A stretch of 64,000 nucleotides of DNA, from assembly GCF_015767265.1 (NCBI RefSeq), contig NZ_JADPIB010000005.1, forward strand, positions 248,001 through 312,000, given 5' to 3'. Of the stretch, positions 1 to 8,574 are shown in pieces (the stretch's first letter is position 1; every line of letters starts with the position of its first letter). The position numbers and the translations under genes were made by a program. The notes beneath the pieces are model-generated. The model was not told the DNA's origin, did no database searches, and saw only the letters and a program-made list of their open reading frames with translations. The DNA comes from Aureivirga marina. GTDB lineage: Bacteria; Bacteroidota; Bacteroidia; Flavobacteriales; Flavobacteriaceae.

Positions 1-309
1 ATACTTGGTGTAATTTTTATGATTGTTTTGGTTTTTATACCAATTACAACACAATTAGCACATGCTCTTGAAGAAGAACATCATCATCAAGTTTGTGATG
101 CAAAAGAAGTAAAACACTTTCACGCAGATGAAGTGGATTGTTCGATTTTCCACATGACAACAGATTTCGTTTCTCTTGACGATATTCCAACGTTTGAAAT
201 CATTCCTTTTTCAGAATTTCAAACAACTTTTTATACAACATACAAAAAGGCATCTAGTCCTTTTTCTACTTTTCGAAACACAAGAGCACCACCTGCTTTG
301 ATTTCTTAA
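1..309 (+). CDS. His-rich small secreted/membrane protein, 5' truncated by window edge
   Basis: The reading frame is open from the first base, so the start codon lies outside the window. Alignment to its paralog at 644-961 shows that the ATG at 19 is internal to the hydrophobic N-terminal segment (motif VFIP). After that segment comes a His/Cys cluster: HAL, EEHHHQVC, HFH, DCSIFH. The C-terminus carries a conserved RAPP motif also found in the paralog. Small His-rich proteins of this kind often sit beside metal-uptake TonB receptors in Flavobacteriaceae. The TonB receptor downstream has His/Glu-rich loops, so a zinc-related or metal-binding periplasmic role is inferred. The biochemical function is unknown. 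Confidence 0.7.
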   Translation: MLGVIFMIVLVFIPITTQLAHALEEEHHHQVCDAKEVKHFHADEVDCSIFHMTTDFVSLDDIPTFEIIPFSEFQTTFYTTYKKASSPFSTFRNTRAPPALIS

Positions 310-337
310 TTCCATATTTTTTAAAGAATTTATTTTT

Positions 338-511
338 GGAGCTTTCTTTTCTCTTCGCTTTAACTCAGAGTAAAAGTCGGGCTTTACGCTACAAGTTTTA
401 TTTTTCTAAATAAGAACTTCTAAACAAATCTTAAGCTTCCGCTAGTCGCTTTTTCTTGCTAAGAATTTCTAATTTATCAAAACAAAAGCTTTTCACTGCA
501 ATCCCTAAGCT
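338..511 (-). repeat. Candidate flavobacterial intergenic repeat element
   Basis: The gap 310-643 has no gene. Read on the minus strand it contains, in order, AGGGATTGCAGTGAAAAGC, then GCGACTAGCGGAAGC, then GTAGCGTAAAGCCCGAC, and ends in GAAAGCTCC. From memory, this order of short GC-richer blocks resembles a recurrent intergenic element of Flavobacteriaceae genomes. No second copy was seen in the window, so repeat status rests on recollection, not on the sequence. Confidence 0.4.
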
Positions 512-643
512 TTCCGAAAAACAACACAATTCAATATAAATTCATTTTAAATATTTCTATTTCTTAAAAAAGAAAAGGAAAATAATTTCATTAAATATTT
601 AAAATCTAAAAGAAATCAATTTTAAAAGCTTTTAAGCTCTTTT

Positions 644-961
644 ATGAATTCATCTAAGAACAAATTAAGATTAAGCATTTTCTTCGCTATCATGGTTTTT
701 ATACCAAGTATAGCACAGTTTCTACACGCTTTACAAGAAGAACATTTTCATGATGTTTATTCAGAAGATGTAGAACATGTATATGGAGAAAAATTTGATT
801 GTTCTATTTTTCATACAGTAATTGAATTTTTAAAACTTCCTGATTACAATTTTGCACACAAAGAAATCGTGATTGTTTTCAACAAAGTTAAGTTTCATTA
901 TGTTCAGGAATTATTTGAAATAATATACGCAACGAAAAATTCTAGAGCACCACCTTTTTAA
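644..961 (+). CDS. Paralog of the upstream His-rich small protein
   Basis: A 105-residue protein with an N-terminal hydrophobic segment (residues about 8-30) followed by HALQEEHFH and DCSIFH, ending in RAPPF. It aligns along its length with the gene at 1-309, so the two are a tandem duplication. Here the first cluster has lost its Cys (VY for VC) and the HFH motif has become HVY, so fewer potential metal ligands remain. It precedes the TonB receptor by 479 bases and ends at a hairpin terminator. Function unknown. A metal-related role is inferred from the His residues and the neighbour. Confidence 0.75.
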   Translation: MNSSKNKLRLSIFFAIMVFIPSIAQFLHALQEEHFHDVYSEDVEHVYGEKFDCSIFHTVIEFLKLPDYNFAHKEIVIVFNKVKFHYVQELFEIIYATKNSRAPPF

Positions 962-962
962 G

Positions 963-993
963 AAAAAAAGATATTTTAAAATCATCTTTTTTT
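963..993 (+). terminator. Hairpin terminator after the His-rich paralog
   Basis: A 10-bp perfect inverted repeat (963-972 with 984-993) whose right arm is a T run, starting 2 bases after the stop codon. The rest of the gap to 1440 is AT-rich leader DNA. I see no gene and no clear promoter box in it. Confidence 0.65.
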
Positions 994-1440
994 CAAAAAA
1001 TAATTACACATGTTTATATAAAATTGAGATTCCTTCTCCTTAATATTTGTTAGTATTTTGTTATTTATTATAGGGGTTAATTAATTACTAAAAGTATTAA
1101 GTGAGAAGGAATTTAAACCAAAAAACGACAAATTTTAATACTATTTTTAAATAAAGTTATTATTTAAGCAATTAATTTTAATTCATTATTATAAAACAAT
1201 TTAAAAGAATTAACATCAATTATTTATTCAAGTAGAAAGCATTAAAATATTTTATATCAATTGTTTAAAATAATTAAATATTAAAATTAACACCAATTTA
1301 AAAATATGACTAAGACTTTAAAATTAAACTAATTACAAGCTTTAAATTAAAGTAAAAAGTGGTATTAACTTTAAATAAATAGTTCTAAAAACTTATTTAT
1401 TAAATATTAGAAACTATTTATTTCACTTAAATTATACAAA

Positions 1441-3741
1441 ATGAAGAAATATCTTATATTCCTATTTATTGGAATTCAACATATCTTATTTGCACAAGAA
1501 AAAATCACAGGAACAGTTAATGATGAAGATGGAAATCCTGTGGAAAGTGCAAGTGTTTACTTAGTCGATTTAGACAAAGGAACAACTACAAATTTGGAAG
1601 GTTACTTTACATTTGAAAGAGTTCCTTCTGGAGAACACACACTATTGATTAGTTATATCGGATTTGAATCACAAACTTTAAAAATAAAAGCTGGCGACAA
1701 TGTAAATGTACAATTGAAAGAAGCTGTTTTTAATTTTGATGAGATTATTGTTTCAAGTCCATTTCAGAAATTACAAAGCGAAAATGTTTTAAAAATTGAT
1801 CGTATTGGTTTACAAGAAATTCAGAAAAATGGTGCTCCTACTCTAGTTGAAGGAATAACTGCTTTACCTGGAGTTTCACAAATTTCAACAGGAAATGGAA
1901 TCGGAAAACCTGTAATTCGCGGATTAAGCGGAAATCGAGTTGTAGTTTATACACAAGGAATTCGTTTAGAAAATCAACAATTTGGTGGTGAACATGGATT
2001 AGGTGTAAATGATGCTGGAATTGCTGATGTGGAAGTAATCAAAGGGCCTGCTTCACTTTTGTATGGTTCAGATGCACTTGGAGGAGTTTTATATTTAAAA
2101 CCTGAAAGGTTTGCTCCAGAGAATAAAACACAATTTAATTTCCAACAACAACTTTTCTCAAATACACAAGGAAGTAGTTCATCTTTAGCTGCTAAAACTT
2201 CTACAAAACATTTTAAATTTTTAGCAAGAGGAACTTATGATGTACACCATGATTATAAACTTCCTTCTGGTGATTATGTTTTAAATTCTAGATTTAATGA
2301 AAAAGATTTTAAAGCTGGATTAGGAATTGAATTTGATAATTTCTCAAGTGTAATTCGTTATAATTTTAATGAAACAACATTAGGATTGCCAATGGAAATT
2401 GCAGGAAGTACTTCTGGAACAACGCCATTTGCTCCATATCAAAAATTAAATACAAATATTATTAGTGCTTTAAACACATTCTATTTTGATAAATCTAAGC
2501 TTTTTGTAAATCTTGGATATACAATTAACAAAAGAAAAGAAATTGAGCACGCTCATGAAGAACATGGCGAAGAGGAAGAAGGTCATGAAGAAGAAGAACA
2601 TGAAGAGGAAGAAGCAGAAATTGCCGCTATCAATTTAGATTTAAAAACTTTCACATACGAAGCAAAATATCAATATTCTTTTGACAATGAAATTGAAGCA
2701 ATTGTTGGTGTGCAAGGTTTAAATCAAGAAAATAAAAACTTTGGTCCAGAAATTTTAATTCCAGATGCTACAGTAAATGATTTAGGAGTTTTTACAAATT
2801 TCTTATTTCCTATAGGAAAACACTCTTTACAAGCAGGAGTTCGTTTTGATTCAAGAAATATTAAAACAAAAGAACATCATATCGAGCACGGACATGAAGA
2901 GCATGGTGAAGAGGAAGAAGGACACGAAGAGGAAGAAGAAGTAATTGCTGCAATTGATAAATCATTTACAAGTTTTACAGCTTCTGTAGGTGCAAAATTT
3001 GCTTTAAGTTCAAATACTGCAATTCGTGTAAATGTAGCTTCTGGATTTAGAGCTCCAAATTTAGCAGAATTAACTTCTAATGGAATTCATCACGGAGCAA
3101 ATCGTTATGAATTAGGTGATGAAAATTTAAAAACAGAAAAAAATATTCAAACAGATCTTTCTTTTGAATATGGAAATAAACACATTGAATTTTATGCGAA
3201 TGGATTCGTAAATGTGGTACAAGATTATATTCATTTAGATCCAACAAATGAAGAAATTGATGGAGCTCCTGTTTTTGCATATGTTCAAAATAATGCAACA
3301 ATTTACGGAGGAGAAGTTGGATTCCATTTACATCCTCACCCATTAGATTGGTTACACTTATATTCTAGTTATGAGACAGTAATTGGACAACTTAAAAATG
3401 ATGAATGGCTTGCTTTAATTCCAGCAAACAAGTGGCAAAATCAAGTAAAAGTAGATATTCCATCTATTAAATTCTTAAAAGAAAATTATGTTTCTGTAAA
3501 TGTAAATCACAGTTTTGCACAAAACAAAGTAAGTCAATTTGAAACTTCTACACCAGATTATACTTTAGTAAATTTCGGTTTAGGTACAAACATCAAGCAA
3601 GATAAATGGAATGTAAATGTATATTTCTCTATTAACAATTTATTTGATAAAGAATATATTCCACATTTATCTAGATTAAAAACAGAAAATATCCCAAATC
3701 CTGGTAGAAATTTCGTTCTTGGAATGAATTTCAATATCTAA
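1441..3741 (+). CDS. TonB-dependent outer-membrane receptor with His/Glu-rich loops (ZnuD-like)
   Basis: 766 residues. A signal peptide (to FAQ, residue 19) is followed by a carboxypeptidase-like regulatory domain (about 20-95, GTVNDEDGNP), a plug domain (about 100-220, with PVIRGLSGNRV and GPASLLYGSDALGG), and a 22-strand-type barrel ending in the aromatic-rich C-terminus FVLGMNFNI. Two extracellular-loop inserts near residues 370-395 and 480-505 are runs of His and Glu (HAHEEHGEEEE, HGHEEHGEEEE). Such loops are known from the zinc receptor ZnuD, and the barrel has the same size. The receptor would take up metal through the outer membrane using TonB energy. The two His-rich small genes upstream support zinc or a similar metal as substrate; copper or nickel cannot be excluded. 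Confidence 0.9.
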   Translation: MKKYLIFLFIGIQHILFAQEKITGTVNDEDGNPVESASVYLVDLDKGTTTNLEGYFTFERVPSGEHTLLISYIGFESQTLKIKAGDNVNVQLKEAVFNFDEIIVSSPFQKLQSENVLKIDRIGLQEIQKNGAPTLVEGITALPGVSQISTGNGIGKPVIRGLSGNRVVVYTQGIRLENQQFGGEHGLGVNDAGIADVEVIKGPASLLYGSDALGGVLYLKPERFAPENKTQFNFQQQLFSNTQGSSSSLAAKTSTKHFKFLARGTYDVHHDYKLPSGDYVLNSRFNEKDFKAGLGIEFDNFSSVIRYNFNETTLGLPMEIAGSTSGTTPFAPYQKLNTNIISALNTFYFDKSKLFVNLGYTINKRKEIEHAHEEHGEEEEGHEEEEHEEEEAEIAAINLDLKTFTYEAKYQYSFDNEIEAIVGVQGLNQENKNFGPEILIPDATVNDLGVFTNFLFPIGKHSLQAGVRFDSRNIKTKEHHIEHGHEEHGEEEEGHEEEEEVIAAIDKSFTSFTASVGAKFALSSNTAIRVNVASGFRAPNLAELTSNGIHHGANRYELGDENLKTEKNIQTDLSFEYGNKHIEFYANGFVNVVQDYIHLDPTNEEIDGAPVFAYVQNNATIYGGEVGFHLHPHPLDWLHLYSSYETVIGQLKNDEWLALIPANKWQNQVKVDIPSIKFLKENYVSVNVNHSFAQNKVSQFETSTPDYTLVNFGLGTNIKQDKWNVNVYFSINNLFDKEYIPHLSRLKTENIPNPGRNFVLGMNFNI

Positions 3742-3783
3742 AATTTCACTTGTTTAAATAAATTTTGATGATTTATTTATTTT

Positions 3784-3813
3784 AAACCTCACTTTAAAAG
3801 TGAGGTTTTTTTT
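3784..3813. terminator. Strong bidirectional terminator
   Basis: An 11-bp perfect stem (3784-3794 with 3798-3808, core CCTCACTT) with a 3-base loop and a T run. It lies between the converging TonB receptor gene and the lipoprotein gene ending at 3812. Confidence 0.9.
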
Positions 3814-4576
3814 ATTTTTTAATTTCAGCAATATTTAAAGTAATATCACAAAGTGAATCTAATTCATATCTTACAGCTCCTTGTAAAATTGTACGATCTA
3901 AACGATCTAAAACGTAAACTCCTTCTACTTTGAATTCTTTTTCTGAAAACAACTTATCTTTTGCATTTAATTTTACTTCTCGAACCATATCAATATAAAA
4001 TGCATCATTTGTGATTTCTTCTAAAGTATATTTTGAAACTACTTCTCCATATTCCAATTTGTCAGTTACAATCCAACTTTCTTTCAAGTCAATTCTTTTT
4101 TCAGGAAAAACAATTTGAAAATGTTTTAAATTCAGTATTTCCAATGGTAAAAACGCATTTGAATTTCTATCTAAAACTTTTCCTTTTTTTGTATATCTAA
4201 TTGTTTTATTGGTTTTCTTTTCTTTATTTTTTTCCAAATAATTTATAAAATCATTGATAAGTAAATGATCCGATTCTTTCTTTTCATTACCAGATATATC
4301 TTTTGAAAACTTTGATTTATACGTTAATTTTTCAACATCAAAATTCAAATTAAACAAAGAATCATTTTCAATTCCTTGATTCTCTATTTTTAAATAAGTT
4401 TTAGCTGTTACTCTATCTCCATCTTTTGTTTTTAATCCTGTAGCAATTCTATATCTTAAAACTTCTTTTGACTGTAAAGAAAGATATAGATTTTTCTTCT
4501 TATTTTCTTTTTTACAAGAAGTTAATGTTACAAAAGCAGTAACAATTAACAACACGAATAATTTTATTTTTTTCAT
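3812..4576 (-). CDS. Hypothetical lipoprotein
   Basis: 254 residues. It begins with a lipoprotein signal (MKKIKLFVLLIVTAFVTLTS) followed directly by the acylated Cys and a Lys-rich linker. The remainder is an alternating beta-strand pattern (LYLSLQSKEVLRYRI near the start) that resembles Bacteroidota lipoproteins measuring about 250-300 residues, possibly of the DUF6263 type; that assignment is weak. It lies 15 bases downstream of the gene at 4592 on the same strand, so the two are probably cotranscribed. Its stop overlaps the shared terminator. Confidence 0.8.
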   Translation of the reverse strand: MKKIKLFVLLIVTAFVTLTSCKKENKKKNLYLSLQSKEVLRYRIATGLKTKDGDRVTAKTYLKIENQGIENDSLFNLNFDVEKLTYKSKFSKDISGNEKKESDHLLINDFINYLEKNKEKKTNKTIRYTKKGKVLDRNSNAFLPLEILNLKHFQIVFPEKRIDLKESWIVTDKLEYGEVVSKYTLEEITNDAFYIDMVREVKLNAKDKLFSEKEFKVEGVYVLDRLDRTILQGAVRYELDSLCDITLNIAEIKK

Positions 4577-4591
4577 TTTAAAGCATTTTTT

Positions 4592-4867
4592 TTAATTATT
4601 CAATAAGTATATAAATAGAGTTAAAACTAAAATTCCTAAGGAAATCCATAAGATATTTTTAATTTGTGTTTTCTTTTTTTGATTTTGAAGTTTTTCTTTA
4701 AAATCTTCCATTTCTTCTTTGGAAAATTCATTATAGGAAAAGTTTTTTGTCTCTTTTAACTTATAAATCTCTGCATTTTCTTTTGCAGTTTTTCTTTTTT
4801 TAACAAGGTTTCTATTTTGTTGTACAGATTTCACCATACTTAAACCTTGTCCAAATCCAACTGGCAT
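4592..4867 (-). CDS. Small tail-anchored membrane protein
   Basis: About 91 residues from the ATG at 4867 (MPVGFGQG); a longer reading would need a TTG at 4876. The N-terminal two thirds are Lys/Glu-rich and probably helical (KRKTAKENAEIYKLKE). A single transmembrane segment at the C-terminus (ILWISLGILVLTLFIYLL) ends the protein. Related small proteins occur widely in Flavobacteriia without known function. It is 15 bases upstream of the lipoprotein gene at 3812-4576. Confidence 0.7.
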   Translation of the reverse strand: MPVGFGQGLSMVKSVQQNRNLVKKRKTAKENAEIYKLKETKNFSYNEFSKEEMEDFKEKLQNQKKKTQIKNILWISLGILVLTLFIYLLNN

Positions 4868-4980
4868 ATATAACAATTTTTATTTTTGGCTAAAATAAAA
4901 CAATCATTTTAAATATAATCCATTCAATAAAGTTTATTCAGAAGTTAAATTGGGTAAGAAAAAATGAAGAATTAATTGAA

Positions 4981-5036
4981 AATAAAAAGGGATTACCCTC
5001 CAAAACAACAGAATAGAAATCTTGAAAGGGCAATCC
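4981..5036 (-). terminator. Terminator of the alpha-oxoamine synthase gene
   Basis: On the minus strand GGATTGCCC (5036-5028) pairs with GGGTAATCC (4998-4990), with one G-U pair and a 29-base loop, and is followed by CTTTTTATTTT. Confidence 0.6.
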
Positions 5037-5053
5037 TACTAAAAAAATAAGAA

Positions 5054-6307
5054 CTATATGATATTTTCCTCTTTTAGAGTGTAATCTAAAATATTCAATG
5101 TTTTATCAAGCATTTCTTGTGTATGAATTGCTAATAAACTCATTCTAATTCTTGTTTGTTTTCTAGAAACCGCTGGGTATAGAATCGGGTTTGCATAAAT
5201 TCCCAATTCAAATAAACGACGACCAATTCTTTTCGTTTTTTCTTCATCACGAATCATAATTGGAAATATTGCCGAGTTACTCTTTCCATAATCAATTCCC
5301 AAAGTATCTAATCCATTTCTGAAATACGCGACATTACTTTGTAACTGTTTAATCCATTGTGGCTCTGTTTTAAGCAATTCCATCGCTTTTATTACAGTAT
5401 TTACCGATTGAGGCGTTGCAGCAGCAGAAAAGATGTTAGAAGCCGCAAAAAACTTTAAGAAAGCAATCACTTCTTTGTTTCCTGCAACAAATCCTCCTAC
5501 AGATGCAAATGATTTGCTAAAAGTTCCTGTAATTAAATCAACTTTATCAAAAATGTTATAAATTTCAAATACTCCTTTTCCTTCTTCTCCAAGCACTCCT
5601 ACACCATGTGCTTCGTCAACAATTAAAAAAGCATTATACGCTTTAGCCAATTCGCTAATTTTATCCAACGGAGCAATATCACCATCTTGCGAATAAACTC
5701 CGTCGATGATAATTACCATATTGTTATACTTTCCTTTATTTGTTTCTAGAATCCTTTCTAATGAAGTCACATCGTTATGTAAGAAATACTTTTTATTCGC
5801 AAGCATTGTTCCTTCTAAAACGCTTGTATGAACTCCCATATCAAGAATCACTAAATCATTACTGTTTAAAAGTGCCATCAAAGTTCCACTGTTTGCTGCA
5901 TAGCCAGAAGTATAAGTAATCGCATCTTCCTTGTTGAAAAAAGCTGCAATCTCTTTTTCCAATTGATCGTGTAAAACGCTTTGTCCACCAATTAGTGGTG
6001 AAGAACCTGCTCCAGATCCATATAAATCTAAAGCCTCTTTTCCTGCTTCAATAATTTTAGGATGCTTAGTAAATCCTAAATAGTCATTTGAAACAAAACT
6101 AATGCATTTTTTTTCTTCGTTAGAGTAAGGATCAATTACTGGAATCTCAGAACCACTTCCAATTTTTGATGCAATTCTATAATTAGAATGCTTTTTTGAT
6201 CTGTTGTGTAAATAAAAATCATAAAAAAGATTTGTTCGTTCACTAATCGTAACATCTTTTAATTTCTCAAAATCTTTCAAGCTCATTTCTGTAATTGTTG
6301 CTTCCAT
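5054..6307 (-). CDS. PLP-dependent alpha-oxoamine synthase (serine palmitoyltransferase / BioF / Kbl family)
   Basis: 417 residues of the fold-type I PLP enzymes that condense an amino acid with an acyl-CoA. Visible motifs: SNDYLGF near residue 90, GSGAGSSPLIGG near 115, the PLP-binding aspartate in VDEAHGVGVLG near 230, and the Schiff-base lysine K265 in GTFSKSFAS. FSKS instead of the LGKA seen in BioF and Kbl favours the serine palmitoyltransferase branch, consistent with sphingolipid synthesis in Bacteroidota. An N-terminal extension of about 50 residues is present. It stands alone, with a long gap upstream and its own terminator. Family is certain; substrate is inferred. Confidence 0.9.
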   Translation of the reverse strand: MEATITEMSLKDFEKLKDVTISERTNLFYDFYLHNRSKKHSNYRIASKIGSGSEIPVIDPYSNEEKKCISFVSNDYLGFTKHPKIIEAGKEALDLYGSGAGSSPLIGGQSVLHDQLEKEIAAFFNKEDAITYTSGYAANSGTLMALLNSNDLVILDMGVHTSVLEGTMLANKKYFLHNDVTSLERILETNKGKYNNMVIIIDGVYSQDGDIAPLDKISELAKAYNAFLIVDEAHGVGVLGEEGKGVFEIYNIFDKVDLITGTFSKSFASVGGFVAGNKEVIAFLKFFAASNIFSAAATPQSVNTVIKAMELLKTEPQWIKQLQSNVAYFRNGLDTLGIDYGKSNSAIFPIMIRDEEKTKRIGRRLFELGIYANPILYPAVSRKQTRIRMSLLAIHTQEMLDKTLNILDYTLKEENII

Positions 6308-7215
6308 GATTAAATTTTTAAAGTGTTTATTCTATTATTATTTTAAATTATTATGTAAGTCGAGAATAAAGCTAATAAGAAAACAAGGCTACTTTTTTTG
6401 TAATAATACATTTAACCTTTTTTTCATTTAATCATCATGAAAACATAACCGAAAATATAGGGTGATTTTGCTATAAAAAGTGTAACTTAATGGCTGTATC
6501 TTTAATTTCTTTACACATTGATTATCATTTATATAAAGAGTATTTTTTATGTGAAAAATTTCTTAACAAAGCTCTTTTTTAGGTTATCTTAAATTTAAAA
6601 AAAATAATTGAATTAAGCTTATTAAAATTTAGTTTATATAAAAATAATTAAAAATAATGCAACTTATAATCAGTAAGTTCTTAATTACAACTTTAAAACA
6701 AAACAAATAACAACCTGTATGTCAGATTATTATATTAACATTTCCTTTAAAATATTCAAACAATAAAAAAACATTACAAAAATTTTAAAACCTAAATTTT
6801 CTCTGATTTTGAAATTTTACAAAAAAATCGCAACTATCAGATTATCAAACATTCTTACTTTTAAACAGACAAAATCATCTTTTTTTAAAACTAAAAAAAT
6901 AGAAGATTTCAACACTAAATTTTAATATTTTTTCACTTTTTTAAACCTTTTGAATTAGCGTTTTTCTTTTAGGTTAATTTCCATCAATCTATCATTGTTA
7001 ACACTAATTATTCGTCTAATTCTCATTTTTTTAGTCTAAAAAAACATTAAAAACGGATTAAATAACTTCTCAAAACGCAATTTTTCACCAAAGATTAACA
7101 AATACTTTCAAATTTCATTAACTAATTCACCATCAATTTTCTAGTAACTTGGCTTAACAAAATCTATTATGTCTGGCTATTCAAAATGAAGCATTAATTA
7201 TTAAAATTTAAACCA
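6308..7215. other. 908-base gene-free AT-rich gap
   Basis: This is the upstream region shared by the oxoamine synthase (minus) and the S8 peptidase (plus). No frame reaches a convincing length, and I see no strong hairpin with a T run, tRNA-like segment or repeat. It is longer than the other intergenic regions here. Confidence 0.6.
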
Positions 7216-7254
7216 ATGATATATAATTACTTTCATTTAAAAATAGTTGAAATC

Positions 7255-8451
7255 ATGAAAAAAAAGCTAATTCAATCAAGTATTCAATCTATTGGATACA
7301 TGATGCTAGTCGTATTATTCTTTGCTTCTTGTGCAAACGATGATTCGGTAAGTCAAGCTAGTGGTAGAGATCAAGAATTTGCCGCTCCACCTTCTAGCCC
7401 AATTGCAGGTGAATACATTATTACATTAAATGAATCACCTTCATTTAGAACAACAGATTATGCATATTCCACAACAAACGACATGTTGAGAAGTGAATAT
7501 GTTTCTACTTTTTCAATTGCGGATGAAGATATTATTCATACGTATGGTTACGCGATGAATGGTTTTGCAGCCAAATTAACGAAAGAACAATACGATCAAT
7601 TAAGACAAGATCCAAGAATTGCTTCTATTTCTCAAAACGAATTAATTCAATTTATCAATCCTATTAAATCTGTTAATCCAACCACAACAGCACAAGAAGA
7701 ACCTTGGGGTGTGCAAAGAGTTGGTGGTTTTGGTGACGGAACGGGAAAAACTGCTTGGGTAATTGATACTGGAATTGATTTTACACATCCTGATTTAAAT
7801 GTAAATCGAGAAAAAAGTGTCAGCTTTGTTGCTGGAACTGATGGAAATGATGACAATGGACACGGAACACATGTTGCTGGAACCATTGCAGCAAAAAATA
7901 ATGGACAAGGAGTTGTTGGTGTTGCAGCAAACGCTGAAGTGGTTGCTGTAAAAGTACTAAACTTTTTTGGTTCAGGATCTTGGGCTGATGTTATTGCTGG
8001 TATTGATTATGTTGCAGCAAATGGTAAAGAAGGAGATGCTGCAAACATGAGTTTGGGTGGATTCGCAAATGATGAAATTGATCAAGCTGTCCAAAATGCT
8101 GCTTCAAAAGGAATCTATTTTGCTTTAGCTGCTGGTAATGACGGACAAAATGCAGAAGATTATTCTCCTGCTCGTGCAGAAGGTGAAAATATTTTTACAG
8201 TTTCTGCGGTCGATTCAAATGATGAATTAGCTTATTTTTCAAATTATGGTGATGTTGTAGAATTTGCTGCTCCAGGTGTAGATATTTATTCTACATATAT
8301 GGGTGGAAGATATGAAACTTTAAGTGGAACATCCATGGCTTCTCCTCATGTTTGTGGTTTACTTCTTTTAAATGATGGAAGAGTAAATTCAGATGGTGAA
8401 GCACAAAAATATCCTGATGGATTTACACCTGATCCAATTGCTCACCGTTAA
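7255..8451 (+). CDS. S8 (subtilisin) family serine peptidase, lipoprotein
   Basis: About 398 residues from the ATG at 7255; the ATG at 7216 would place 13 extra residues in front of an otherwise canonical lipoprotein signal. The signal ends in FASC with the acylated Cys. An I9-type propeptide (EYIITLNES to about residue 140) precedes the subtilisin domain. The catalytic triad is complete: D171 in WVIDTGID, H203 in NGHGTHVAG, and S360 in GTSMASPH. Oxyanion Asn is in AAGNDGQN. The likely role is a cell-envelope protease, auto-activated by propeptide removal. The protein ends about 25 residues after the Ser motif without an extra domain. A terminator follows, so it is probably monocistronic. Confidence 0.92.
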   Translation: MKKKLIQSSIQSIGYMMLVVLFFASCANDDSVSQASGRDQEFAAPPSSPIAGEYIITLNESPSFRTTDYAYSTTNDMLRSEYVSTFSIADEDIIHTYGYAMNGFAAKLTKEQYDQLRQDPRIASISQNELIQFINPIKSVNPTTTAQEEPWGVQRVGGFGDGTGKTAWVIDTGIDFTHPDLNVNREKSVSFVAGTDGNDDNGHGTHVAGTIAAKNNGQGVVGVAANAEVVAVKVLNFFGSGSWADVIAGIDYVAANGKEGDAANMSLGGFANDEIDQAVQNAASKGIYFALAAGNDGQNAEDYSPARAEGENIFTVSAVDSNDELAYFSNYGDVVEFAAPGVDIYSTYMGGRYETLSGTSMASPHVCGLLLLNDGRVNSDGEAQKYPDGFTPDPIAHR

Positions 8452-8476
8452 ATCAATTTAACTTTATAATATTTAC

Positions 8477-8514
8477 AAAGCCAATTCTATAGAGTTGGCT
8501 TTTGTTCTTTTTTT
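8477..8514 (+). terminator. Terminator of the S8 peptidase gene
   Basis: AAAGCCAA pairs with TTGGCTTT around an inner TCTATAGA palindrome (8477-8502), followed by TTTGTTCTTTTTTTT. Confidence 0.8.
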
Positions 8515-8574
8515 TAAAACAATCTCTCTTTACTAGCTTTCACAATATACTTTTAATCTAAAAGAATATTTATC

